A DNA stretch of 64,000 bases from Pseudopithomyces maydicus (taxonomy: Eukaryota > Ascomycota > Dothideomycetes > Pleosporales > Didymosphaeriaceae). Where the stretch lies: NCBI GenBank assembly GCA_026873275.1, contig JANTUC010000007.1:1178001-1242000 (forward strand). Reading direction: 5' to 3'. The notes under the pieces are model-generated. The model searched no databases and was not told the DNA's origin. It was given only the letters and a program-made list of their open reading frames with translations. How positions within the stretch are numbered: position 1 is the first letter of the stretch; every line of letters starts with the position of its first letter. The position numbers and the translations under genes are program-made. Of the stretch, positions 10,442-20,925 are shown piece by piece.

Positions 10442-13089
10442 TCAAACAACACGTACTTCTTTCGCCACAACGGCGCAAAGCTCAACCTGCACTCCAGCTC
10501 CAGATAGTACGTGTATCCAAAGTCTCTGGGTATCACTCAAGCGATCATTCTCACTTTTGACTTCTGCAAATTTTACTTCACCTTCTTTTCTTTGGCCTGC
10601 TGTTTCTTCATTATCAGCAACTCGCCATAGAAAGAGGTCCGGCACGCCTCCTCCTCGTTGACCGTACTCTTGCGCCATGACTTTGCAGATAGTGGCCAAC
10701 GCTTCTCCGGCAAAGCATTCGGCAATTTGAACAAGGTCTGCAATTCCGTACGTCCAGTCGAGACCAATGACGCAAGTCCGACGCTCATGATGTGCATCGT
10801 AGACACGCTGTATAATGGTGGGAGCATCACCGTTCGATATTTCATTCAGGCGTGCGTTGATCTCGCTAATACGGGTGGGATAGAAGGCGTCAGTGTGGAG
10901 ATCTAACGGACACGTTTGGTACGGCGTTTGGAAGACATTGGGAATATAGGTGAACATGATGTCGAAGAAGAGATATGCAAAAAGCGTGCGCACGATGCCT
11001 CCCTCACTGTGGAAGCCTTTCCAGCCTTGATTGCGGTAATGGGAAAGACACATGGCTTCTACACTGCATTCGCCGTCTTCCCGCGGGTCGACCCACACTG
11101 TCTTCGCCCCTCTTCTCCCTGTGTTGGGTATTGGGGAGCTGTCGGTGCGTCGCAGGGATGGAACCTGACGCTCGATGCGGATGCCTTGGAATACGACTTG
11201 AACAGGCTGCGTTAGCCGGACGTGCGAAAAATCATGCTGGGCTCTTTTGACTACCCTGAGGCTCTTTTCAAGTTTGATCACACGCTTCTGCAAGTCATAA
11301 TGGTGGATGATATGCACAAGATTGTCCTGCAGTCCCGTCTCGCAGGTCTGCAGAGCAATACGTCTCCAATGTCTCTTCTGTGCTTCATCGTTGCGACCTT
11401 CCGCATCGGTGAGGGCGCCCAGGTAGTGCTCTTCCAGTAGTGCCTTGCGCTGGTACCACGCTCCTCGCCGAGAGTGGTGGAAGAGGCGTTGGCGCACCAG
11501 CTCTGTCACTAGCTCGTGTTCGCGCTGATGATGCTTACGGCGAGCAAGAACACCCGTGGCTTTGTGGACGATGCGCGTGTATACCCAAGCAGGTGAAAGG
11601 CGGCGCAAGTACGCACCTTCTCCGCTGTGGTAGAGGCTGTCTTCTTTTTGCTGTTCTTCGTGCACAAGGGCTTTCCAGCGGGGATACACGTCCTCGAAGA
11701 TGTCAAGGATCTCTTGATAGCCGGACTCGGCGACCCGGCCGTTGAACTCTAGTATGTTGTCGATGCGATACTGGGTCCGCACTGCGGCTTCGAACTCGAG
11801 GAGCAACGCGCGGGATGAGAATATGTTGGCGGAACGGGAGACGAGATAGTCGGGAAAGTTGCGGCGGGCAATCTTTGCCAGGATGATGGTGGTCAAAGAC
11901 TTCTCCGTCCACTCGGTTGAACGGTAGAAGACGAGATGGACACGCTCGAAGAGCTTGAGTGGCGTCAGGGAAAGACGGATGCAGGACCCCGTCTCGTTCA
12001 GTATCTTACGAGTGAAGTGTGCATCGCGGTTCGCATCAGACGAAAAGTCGTCTGCGGGCTCGCTGTCTGGGGTGTCGGGTCCAGACATCGACGAGCGCTG
12101 GGAGGTCTCTGTCTCTGAGCGCTTCAAGCCGACAAAGCCCAGGCCTACCTGCCTTCGACTCGTGCGGCGCAGGGCATTGACCAGCTCTTTCTTATTCCTC
12201 CCACGGACTTTGGCTTCCTTGGCAAGCGACTTCAGCTCGTCGAGCTTCAACAGCTCGGATGCCTGTTCCAGGGTTGTAATCTCTTCTTCAGATCGGTCGG
12301 CAAAGGAGAATGAGGGGCCCAGCGCCGTGCCCGGCGGCGGTTCCCGTTCGGCTGGATACGGCTGAGACGGGGAGTCGGACGTGGGAAGGCCATGTGTCCG
12401 TTGCAAGATTTCGACGGCAGCATCGAGGTCGGAGATGTCGCCATGGTAGCCGATGTCTTTGATGCGGTGCCATGCGGACGTCTTGCGAAGGAAGAATCGC
12501 ACGTATCTAGTCAGGCGCAGGCATCAGTAGAAGTGTCGGGTGCGTACATATGGGGGCAGCCTCACAAGTACTGGGCTTCGTAGTCCAGCTCCCTCCACGT
12601 GCTGAAGACCTTCATCTCGGCCTCGTCGAACAGATGGCTCTCCTCTTCCAGCACCGTGTCCAGTGCCAGATTGAATGCGTCGACGTACAAGGAGCTCTTC
12701 CCCCGTGTCTCCTCCTGGGAAGCCTTGAAGGCCTCGTACTGCTCCATGGCCTCTTGGTCGCTCTTCACCGGCAGCAGCGCACTTTCGAGATCCGTCCTCT
12801 GCGGCTCCGTCGCCTCTTCTGCCAGTGCGCTTCCGTCTTCGCCGTCAGACTCTGCTGCTTGATGGCCCGCATGCTTGCCTGCAGAGGAGTTGATTTTCTG
12901 CTTCTTCGCAGGCGGTCCTGTGACGTCACCAAGTTGCGTCGACTCCGTCTTCTTCAGGAAACGGGTGATCATCTGGTTGTGCTTCGAGGCGCTGCGTGCA
13001 TCCAGTGCCATTTGTGCGAGGCGAAATGCATGGCGCCGACCGCCAGACCCGACTGACAGTGTGCAGCTGGTCGCCACCGACGCGTCCAC
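10442..13089 (-). CDS. FAN1: Fanconi-associated nuclease 1 homologue (VRR-NUC domain)
   Basis: Two exons, 13089-12566 and 12506-10442, separated by a 59-nt intron (GTGAGG..CTGACTAG), give 862 residues. The N-terminal third is charged and nuclear-looking (PPAKKQKI). A SAP-like stretch follows (LLKLDELKSLAKEAKVRGRN), then the helical TPR-like region. The C-terminal VRR-NUC nuclease has the catalytic pattern: Glu in SEGGIVRTLF, PDLFLWR, and EVKFAEVKSENDRLSDTQ ahead of the final strand. FAN1 is a structure-specific 5' flap endo/exonuclease that processes interstrand crosslinks in the nucleus. The N-terminal UBZ finger of animal FAN1 is not seen, as is usual in fungi. Start could also be the internal Met before ALDARSASK. 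Confidence 0.92.
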
Positions 13090-13455
13090 GTCCCTGACGC
13101 CTGGTCACGAGTTGCGCTAGCGTGCAGGGCTCCTTCACCTCCACATGACCCGCGAATGCAGTCCGATTGGAGGAAACGCCCGAACGCCCGTATTCTCGAG
13201 CCACTCCGGCTATTTGTGCATGCATGAAAACCACTATATTCTATATCCGCTGCCCCGACCAGAACTAGGTCGCACAGCATGTACTTCGTGTCGCCGCGCG
13301 TCGCTCGTCGCCCCTTCATATATACGAAAATGAATGTTCAGCAAGGACAAAGTCCTTCTCGGCAGAGCATGGCCTGTTATCTCCGTTATTTATCACGCGT
13401 CTAGGCTGGGGGTTTTCGTTTTTGACGCACTCCAGCGACTTTGGGAATTGGCAAT
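13090..13455. promoter_or_regulatory. Divergent promoter between FAN1 and spherulin-4 gene
   Basis: A 366-bp head-to-head spacer. CATATATACG at about 13317-13326 could serve as TATA for the plus-strand gene, about 130 bp before its ATG. No other site is assigned. Confidence 0.4.
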
Positions 13456-14295
13456 ATGTCGATACTTCTCCCACTCTATGTCTACCCCTGGGCAGGAGCA
13501 TGGAATCCGCTATTCACCGCGTTCGTCCATCGTTCCCTTGTTTTCTCTAGCAAAATTGCTTACCCACTACCTACTAGGGCAAGACAGTATCCAGATGTAG
13601 AGTTCACCGTTGTTGTCAATCCCTGTTCCGGCCCTTGCGTCGGTTCCCTTCCGGACCAAAACTATCTCGCCGCCATCCCTCAGCTTCGAATGTTTGAGAA
13701 CATCCGTACTTTGGGCTACGTCGCAACAAACTACACCACAAAGCCACTAAACGACCTTCTCCACGAGATCGACACATATGCTGCCTGGCCCAAAGTATCC
13801 AATAACACAAGACTCCGCGTGGACGGCATCTTTTTCGACGAAACACCCTCTACATACGACGATTTCAAGTACAGTTATCTCAACCACGCAAGCCAGGCCG
13901 TCAGGAATGGAACTCGTTTTCGCGACCGTTTTGTTGTTCACAACCCCGGTCTCATTCCACCCGCACTCATCACGTCACCCACTTTTGCCCAGTATTCCTA
14001 CACCAATCTCTCAGACATCACCGTAATGTTTGAGGAGACATTCGACAAGTGGCTCGACCGTCCCACCTTCGATGCTTTACAATCGCATCGGATCCGGCGA
14101 TCGAAGCTCGCAGTCATATTGCACAGTTTACCGGATCTAAGCAAGAGGGTCTTGGACTTCGTGGTTGAGCAGGTACAGGAAGCGGCAGATTGGGTGTTTT
14201 TGACAGATGTAAGGATCAAGGATGAATATTATCATTCTTTCAGCGCAATCTTTGCGGATTTGGTGAAAAGTGTAGACGGTGGAGCAGAGAAGTGA
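13456..14295 (+). CDS. Spherulin-4 family protein
   Basis: Exons 13456-13520 and 13578-14295 join over a 57-nt in-frame intron (donor GTTCGT, acceptor CCTACTAG) to give 260 residues. Splicing restores the family start: SILLPLYVYPWAGAW, then ARQYPDVEFTVVVNPCSGP. Later blocks are LGYVATNYTTK, VDGIFFDETP and HNPGLIP. This is the spherulation-specific family 4 fold, a TIM-like barrel related to GH135/Sph3 and GH114 enzymes that cut galactosaminogalactan. The acidic FFDETP block fits a hydrolase active site. No signal peptide precedes the core, so this member may be cytosolic or released by another route; an unfound upstream exon is possible. If the intron is retained the frame stays open with 19 extra residues. 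Confidence 0.85.
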   Translation: MSILLPLYVYPWAGAWNPLFTAFVHRSLVFSSKIAYPLPTRARQYPDVEFTVVVNPCSGPCVGSLPDQNYLAAIPQLRMFENIRTLGYVATNYTTKPLNDLLHEIDTYAAWPKVSNNTRLRVDGIFFDETPSTYDDFKYSYLNHASQAVRNGTRFRDRFVVHNPGLIPPALITSPTFAQYSYTNLSDITVMFEETFDKWLDRPTFDALQSHRIRRSKLAVILHSLPDLSKRVLDFVVEQVQEAADWVFLTDVRIKDEYYHSFSAIFADLVKSVDGGAEK

Positions 14296-14658
14296 AGACC
14301 ATGGGTCTGAGAAACCGACCGAGTCGAAAGCATTTACGGATGAAACACATTTCACAGATCTTAGTACATAACATATAACATCATTTAACAGCAATCCTTA
14401 AAAAAAACACGGCAATATTCCCCCACATATGTTGCTTGGTAGAACTCCAGCACAGCCATGAGCATAGAAATTCTAACTATGTGGGTTGACTTCTAAAAAA
14501 AAAAAAAGAATATCACTATCGATTCATGGCTTTCAGATTGGGTATCATAATAACACAGCCATGAATCATCACAACTCGACATGGCCTGAGTCTTCGCCTT
14601 TGTCGCTTGCTTTGTCAGCTTCTATGGCTCCTCCAAAGCCCATTCCACTTGCTGACAG
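14296..14658. other. Convergent 3' spacer
   Basis: 363 bp between the 3' ends of the spherulin-4 gene and the pyrophosphatase gene. It contains a poly(A) run near 14495. No gene seen. Confidence 0.5.
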
Positions 14659-16865
14659 TCAAAGTCTCTTTGCTTGCTCCTTCTCTCCATCCTGTATGGG
14701 GTGACCCGTAAAATGATCGTGTAAGAACTCATCGACCCACTCCTCCGCGTTCTCCGCCTTGTGTGTCAACCATTCCCACAAGCTTTCGCTGCTCGTCGCC
14801 GTCGGCAGAGCACCGGAAGGAGGGCTGGCCGGTCTGGTGGACCGTTCGGCTGCAGCAACTGTTGCCGACGATTGAGTCGAGCTGGTTGTGGAGGTCCTGA
14901 ACTCAGCGACACTCGGTGCGGATGAAGGTATCGGTGATGGAACAGTGGTGGAGAGGGGAGGGTCTGCCGGTGTCTCGTCCGGAAGATTTTCCTCATCAGA
15001 ATGCAGGCCCACAGGCTTGAACGGGAGACGCAGCGTGCCATTGTTAGCGAGGGGCGTGATACCGATGGAGTCGCAAATTATATTGTAGACATTGATGTTC
15101 TCTAAAGCATGAGTCAGCTCCTTGTGTCAAGCACTACTTCTGATTGCTAGCATGATGACTTACGGAATGGGTCTACGCGGCTGTTCGCTTTGTGGGGGAA
15201 TGCCGGGCCCCTTGCCACAAAGATAGCCCTCATGAGTGGATGTTCATGGTCATATCCGTGTATGCCACGGGGATGGTACGCGTCGCCGTTCTTCTTCATC
15301 TCTTCGACGTCGCCGTCAACCTTGGCGATAATGGCCCAGCCTGCTTTGGGGATGATCCATAATGGGGCGATACGCTCGTTCTGTGAAAAATGGTACCGCT
15401 TGGGCATGTCTCGATCCTTCAGGTAGACTTCAATGTTGGTCATATTTTGGGAGCGGTCGAGGATCTGCTTATGCAGACGCTCAAGCTCACTGCTTTTCTT
15501 CGGCCTCAAGCCAAAGTGGGGCCAGCCATCGATGTGTTCGATTTCGTTGGGATCGACCAAGTCTTCAAGCTGGACGAGACGAGTTGTATCTGTCGTAGCC
15601 ATACCATGATCGGACACGACGACGACGTTCACAATACGGGTCAAATTCCTTGCCTCCAACCCTTTGAGTATGTTGCCGACCATAGTATCAGCGTCGCTGA
15701 TGGTTTGCCGAATCTCGGTACTGTTTGGGCCGTATTTGTGCCCATCACTGTCGACGTTCGGAACGTACGTCATGATGAGCTGCGGTCGCGGCTGATCGGC
15801 TTTCACGCCAACGTCCATGGGACCGGGCAGATCAAGGAATCCCATCACGCGATCGACTTTTCTGGCGAGAACCTCGGACCCGTTGAACTTGTCCACGTAA
15901 GCGGGGCGAAATTTTTCGCTTTGGACTTCAGACCCTGGCCACATGTGGACTGCCGCCCTGACATTTTGTCGCTCAGCAGTCCGCCAGATGGGCTCGCCGC
16001 CCCACCATTCCGGCTGGAGGCTGCGCTCCGGGTCCGTGTAGTAGAATTCCCTCTGCAGATGTTCATCCCAAAAAGTGTTCCCTACTATGCCATGGGCCTC
16101 AGGATACAAACCCGTTGCCAGCGTAAAGTGGTTCGGGAATGTAACGCTCGGGAAGCTGGGGAGCATGAACTTGGGGCTGATGCCCTCTGCCACGAACTTG
16201 GTGAGCGTGGGCGTCAGTCCGCGATACAGAAAGTCTGCGCGGAAACCATCGAGCGAGATGAATATGGTAGTGGGCGCAAAGAAGTGTGTCCCATTCGACA
16301 TGGTGGTCTGAACATCCTTGGAGTGTTCCGGTCTCGAGGCATGGTAAGCAGCAGCCAGCAGGACGAAGAAAAGAGCTGCGATACTCCCGTATATACCTAC
16401 TCGACGCCATAACCGCTTTCTCCGTGTCTGTCACCCCACGTCAGTCTGGTCCCATGTGTTTCAAACAGTGCATACCTGTCTGTGCATGCCGGCGGCCAGC
16501 AACCGCCTCTCGTCGTTTTCGCTCGACCTCCTCCCGACGCTTGAACTCGACGTGCCGACGCCTGCTTCCATCTCGTACATGAGCGCGCTTGATTCGTCGT
16601 CGTAGTCCTTCTTCCCCTTCTGCTTCGTAGGTGCATTGCGGTCCCGCTTCCCTATTCTTACGCCGTTGTTGCCGAATATGCCATCCTTGCGGGTTAGGAG
16701 CTTTTCCCTCTCATCCTCAGACTCTAGGATGTCGTCATTGTAATCGCCATCGGAAATGTCTGAGCCGTAGCGTTCGTCGTCGGAGAGGGGGTCGATGAGG
16801 GTGCGCTCGTCGGCACTGTCAGAGTCGCGGCGACGGCCGATCGTTTCGCGTGCCGAGGCTGGCAT
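14659..16865 (-). CDS. Type II membrane ecto-nucleotide pyrophosphatase/phosphodiesterase
   Basis: Three exons (16865-16476, 16427-15164, 15101-14659) with introns of 48 and 62 nt give 698 residues. Residues 1-130 are an acidic cytosolic tail. One membrane segment follows (YGSIAALFFVLLAAAYHA). The catalytic ENPP/alkaline phosphatase-like domain has metal and nucleophile blocks ISLDGFRADF, SVTFPNHFT (Thr nucleophile), PNVDSDGHKYGP, VSDHGMA and GIHGYDHEHP. The last exon adds VYNIICDSIG and a Ser/Thr/Pro-rich tail. These enzymes hydrolyse nucleotide phosphodiester and pyrophosphate bonds outside the plasma membrane or in the vacuole, usually for phosphate scavenging. Both junction phases agree and the family sequence is continuous. 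Closest known relatives are yeast Npp1/Npp2. Confidence 0.92.
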
Positions 16866-17183
16866 CGTGGATTATGTAGTCTGGAGGACTGGGGGTGCTG
16901 GTGTAGCCGGGAAAGCTGAAGAGGCGTTCTCACATTGTTGGCAAGGCGAAGCGCTGTTGACACATCTTCACGCTTCGGAAAAGGCGTTGCTGAGCTCAGG
17001 CCTTGGCGGATGTTTCATGCGAGGGTCCTAGTCCCTGCATGCATCACTGCTACGGTACATTTAATTTTGGACGTCGTTCATATCGAACATCTTGCACAGT
17101 CTTTCAAATGTCGTCGTGAGGACCTAAAATCAGTCCAACGTTGTCTTCTACTGTTTCTTCAACTGCATGTACATGTATCTAAA
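16866..17183. promoter_or_regulatory. Spacer and promoter upstream of the pyrophosphatase gene
   Basis: 318 bp between two tandem minus-strand genes, holding the promoter of the pyrophosphatase and the 3' end of the next gene. No motif is assigned. Confidence 0.35.
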
Positions 17184-18475
17184 TCACGGAATAGTCATAA
17201 TCTCCTTGTTGTCGGCATCCATCCATACAGCGCCCGTGTTCTTCACTCTTCCTCCGGAATGCAGCCATAAGGATAACCAAACGTGCTCCGCAATTTCCCC
17301 CAGCAATACAATCGGACTTGTCCCAACCGCATGCTGGCAGCATCGCGGTGGAGGGTTATGCCCCAACCAAGCCTGCCACTTTCTACATCTCCCTGCAGAG
17401 CACTCCAGAAACCATGCTGAACATGTTGAGGCCATGGCCGACAATCGATGCGCCAGTATCCTCGATCATCCAACTTGAGTGTTTTGGGGTCTTTGGGCTG
17501 GAAGCGTTCTGGAATCTGCCGCTTCAATTTTTCAAGATAAGGCGTGACCTGCGAGGGTAGCGAATCAGGTGATTTCATGGAAACTTTGATATTTTCTGGT
17601 AGGGGGGTGACTGTTGTAGGGAGGGTTTCGAAGTTGACTGTGTGACCAGCGTGAGCGGTGTCTTCCAGAGGCAGTAACCGGCTAGTCTCTTTGTTATTTA
17701 GTTCTGTTGAGACGGTAGACTGTTGCGATGATAACAAACGGGTTTGTGACCGGGTCTGTGACCGAGTCCTTGTCTCTATTGACACCGCACTGACGGAATG
17801 ACGTGTGCTTGAGTGAGTTGTGTGCATGTAAGTATTCTGAGAGGGCTTTGCCAGTTGCGCGCTTTTCGCCTTGGTCTGCCTCATCGACTGGATAGGTATT
17901 GCTGGGGGTTCTTCAACCCGCGATTCGGCTTGTGGCATAAATGGTGCTCGGCTTCTCTCAAGCTCTGCACCTAAAGTAACGTCCCATTCCTCGGTCTCAT
18001 CATTGCAAGGCGGGATCGCCTCATCTTCGGCATCGGCATCTTCCTCTTCAGAAGTGGTGGATAAAGTGTCCACCAATTGGCTTTCTGTAGCCGCAAACGC
18101 CTGTTGCGTATCTCCAATAAAGGTACCCTCGTCGGCTGACAGTAGCAAGGAACGGTTGCTGGCACGGCCAGATGTCGGGGTCCGCTGTTTCCATCTAGCT
18201 TGAATATGCTCCAGACATTCTAGCCTAGTGGCCGATGCTTCCTCTCCTTCTCCTTCTCCTTCTGCAAACGAAGGGAAGCTGCCGTACGAATCCATGCTAG
18301 GGATAGCAAGTGCTGCATTGTCAGAAGCTTGATCCACGGTGGGTTCCTGTTGCTGGCGCGGTTCACGGGGCTCGAAGCCAAGATAGGCGTCGGCCAGGGA
18401 GCGGAACAGGTCATCGCTGGCTCGAGTTGCCGGTGCAGAGACGTGCACGAGCACTTCTGCTTCTGGCTGGTCCAT
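17184..18475 (-). CDS. Conserved-looking protein of unknown function (one-base frameshift)
   Basis: About 430 residues, mostly low-complexity, acidic and Ser/Thr/Gln-rich (EEEDADAEDEA; repeated RSQTRSQTR), with a compact C-terminal module rich in Trp and Gly (GYWRIDC, QHGFWSAL, GRLGWGITLHRDA, VRLYCWG). Read directly the frame ends at 17243. A one-base omission in the C5 run at 17297-17301 (plus strand) would continue it as EIAEHVWLSLWL..GGRVKNTGAVWMDAD to TGA 17184, which fits the module far better. The globular end resembles a conserved ascomycete domain, but I cannot name it. The gene is divergent from eIF3d, with only 251 bp between starts. Function unknown; a nuclear or regulatory role is only a guess from composition. 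Confidence 0.65.
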
Positions 18476-18726
18476 GGGGCGGGCTCAGGGTCAGACGCAG
18501 GATGGGGCTCAGGGCGGGCTCCATGGTGATGCAAGGCGGGCCGGGGGTTCCAAGGGAAATGCATGCCGGGAGGCAGCGAGGGCAGAGGCAGCGAAGGCAG
18601 AGAGGCAGCGGCGCTCGGGTAAAGTAGGCTCCTAGCGCGCCAAGATTTCCGCCGCACTACGACTCGCTTTCAGAATTGTGCTGCGCGCCCGCAAAACTGC
18701 CCCACGCAGCAATTCACCCTCACACC
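18476..18726. promoter_or_regulatory. Short bidirectional promoter (unknown gene / eIF3d)
   Basis: 251 bp of GC-rich DNA separates the two start codons, so the genes must share regulatory DNA. No TATA element is obvious, in keeping with housekeeping expression of eIF3d. Confidence 0.5.
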
Positions 18727-20561
18727 ATGGCGCCCGTATCGCTCCTCGACCTCGTGTCGGCACTGCCGGCGAAGGAAGCATGGGGCCCCGAGGTCTCTGC
18801 CGAGACCATGCTCGACGGCGTCCCGTACGCACCCTACTCCAAGGCAGACAAGCTGGGGCGCATGGCCGACTGGACAGACTCCAAGGACCGGGATCGGGGC
18901 GGCCGCCAGAACTACGGTGGACGTAACTACAGGGGTAAGGCATCTCGCTGCCGGACGCGTCGTGGACGCCCGCTGGAGCCATGGCTGACCTCGTGCAGAC
19001 CAGCAGGTGTACGGCGCGAACCAGACGACGAACCCCTTCGCCGTCCAGATGGCCGAGGAGGAGGCCACCTTCTCCGTCGTCGACAACACACGCACATCCG
19101 CCAGGACACGGGGCTTCGGCCGGGGAGGTGGCACCGTCTTTGGCCGGGGCCGAGGGCAGCGCGGCGGCCAGGCACAGCGCGGCGGCCGGGGCACCTTCCA
19201 GCGCGTCGGCGGCCGCGGCGGCCAGCAGTACGACAACCGCGGCGGCCGAGGCGGCCGGGGTGGCCGCCGCTTTGGTTGGAGAGACGACAAGCCCCAGCGC
19301 AACCGTGATGCCTCGGTGCAGGTCAAGCCCGACTGGCAGGTGCTGGAGGAGATTGACTTTGCGCGCCTGGGCAAGCTGAATCTGGCCACCGGCGAGGGCG
19401 AGGACATCGACAGCTACGGCTTCCTCTACTACTACGACCGCAGCTACGACAAGCAACCCGGCGCCGTCACCTCGCAACGCAAGCTCAACGTCCTCGAGCG
19501 CGCCGCCTACAACGTCACTACCTCGAGCGACCCCATCCTGCACGACCTCGCCGACAAGGACGAGGCTACCATTTTCGCCACCGACAGCATCCTCTCCGTG
19601 CTCATGTGTGCCACAAAGTCCGTCTACTCGTGGGATCTGGTCATCACCAAGAGAAACAACAAGCTCTTCATCGACAAGCGCGACAACTCCAACCTGGACA
19701 TGGTCACCGTCAACGAAAACGCCACCGATGCCCCGCTCGAGACATCCGAAGGCAACAAGGACACCATCAACAGCCCCAGCGCTCTCATGCTCGAGGCCAC
19801 CCACATCAACAATGTCTTCCCGCTGCAGGTCGTGAGCGAGTCCCAGACCAACAAGGTCGAGATGCCGCACGAGCACCCCTTCTACAACGAGGAAGTTGAG
19901 AGCGACCCCCGCTTCTAAGGCCTACAAGTACCGCCGCTTCGACCTGTCGCTAGATCAGGATGAAGAGCCTCTGCACCTCATCGTGCGGTCGGAATTCGAC
20001 GCCGTCGTGAAGAACAACATCAATGGCGAAGACCAGTACTTGGTTATCAAGGCTCTTAACGAGTTTGACAACAAGGCCCAGGGTAGCGGTGGCGCCCTTG
20101 ACTGGCGAACCAAGTTGGCCAGCCAGCGTGGTGCTGTCCTTGCCACCGAGATGAAGAACAATGCCTTCAAGCTTGCCCGATGGGCAACCCAGTCCATCCT
20201 CGCAAAGGCCGACTCCATGAAGCTTGGGTAAGTAGCACACCACCATACAAACATATTATGGCTAACCTTCTTCAGATTCGTCTCTCGCGCGAACCCCAAG
20301 AACAACAATGACCACGTCATTCTCGGTGTCCTCACCAATAAGCCGCGCGATTTCGCCGCTCAAATGGCGCTCAATCTCAACAACGGTTGGGGTATCGTCC
20401 GCACCATCGTCGACATGTGCCTGAAGATGGACGATGGCAAGTACGTTTTGGTCAAGGATCCCAACAAGTCCATCCTTCGTTTGTACTCTGTACCCGATAA
20501 CACTTTCGAGGAGGACATTGAGGAGGCTCCCATCCAGGAGGACGAGGAGGCAGAATCATAA
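18727..20561 (+). CDS. eIF3d: Eukaryotic translation initiation factor 3 subunit D (one-base frameshift)
   Basis: Exons 18727-18934, 18999-20227 and 20276-20561, with introns of 64 and 48 nt, give 573 residues once one extra C in the run at 19906-19910 is discounted. As printed, the frame stops at 19918 right after VESDP, while the conserved continuation (ASKAYKYRRFDLS) lies in the next frame. The protein has an N-terminal eIF3-binding segment (DLVSALPAKEAWGPE), an RGG-rich RNA-binding stretch encoded by about 19120-19275, and the core cap-binding fold (SYGFLYYYDRSYDK, DWRTKLASQRGAV, NNGWGIVRTIVDMC). The tail is acidic. eIF3d helps recruit mRNA to the 43S complex and can bind caps itself. Because the gene is expected to be functional, the frameshift is almost certainly a sequence error. 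Confidence 0.95.
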
Positions 20562-20925
20562 TTTTTGCACGTGCTATGAATACCGTACATGATTGGTTAA
20601 GGCGGCTTTATGAGGGATGAGGGTAGACAAAATACCACGATCTGATATGTTTCATGTTGGTCATTCAAATTCTAGTCTCATTTTCAACCACTTTCTGCAG
20701 TATAGACGTCATCTACACGTGCGCAGCGACGTGCGCATTCTCGGTATTCTCTTTTCGCTTTACCTCTCGTATTACATCCATTCGGCAAAAATAAAATGCT
20801 GTTCTCCGAAGGCACGTCTTGCCTAAGGGGCCTTTACTGTACACGAAACTCTGTCTATTAAGTGATTTCTCTACCTCATCAGAACAGATCAACGCTCGAA
20901 CGACACCACTGGCATATACCCCGCT
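20562..20925. other. Spacer between eIF3d and HET gene
   Basis: 364 bp with the eIF3d 3' UTR and the HET promoter. No gene seen. Confidence 0.5.
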
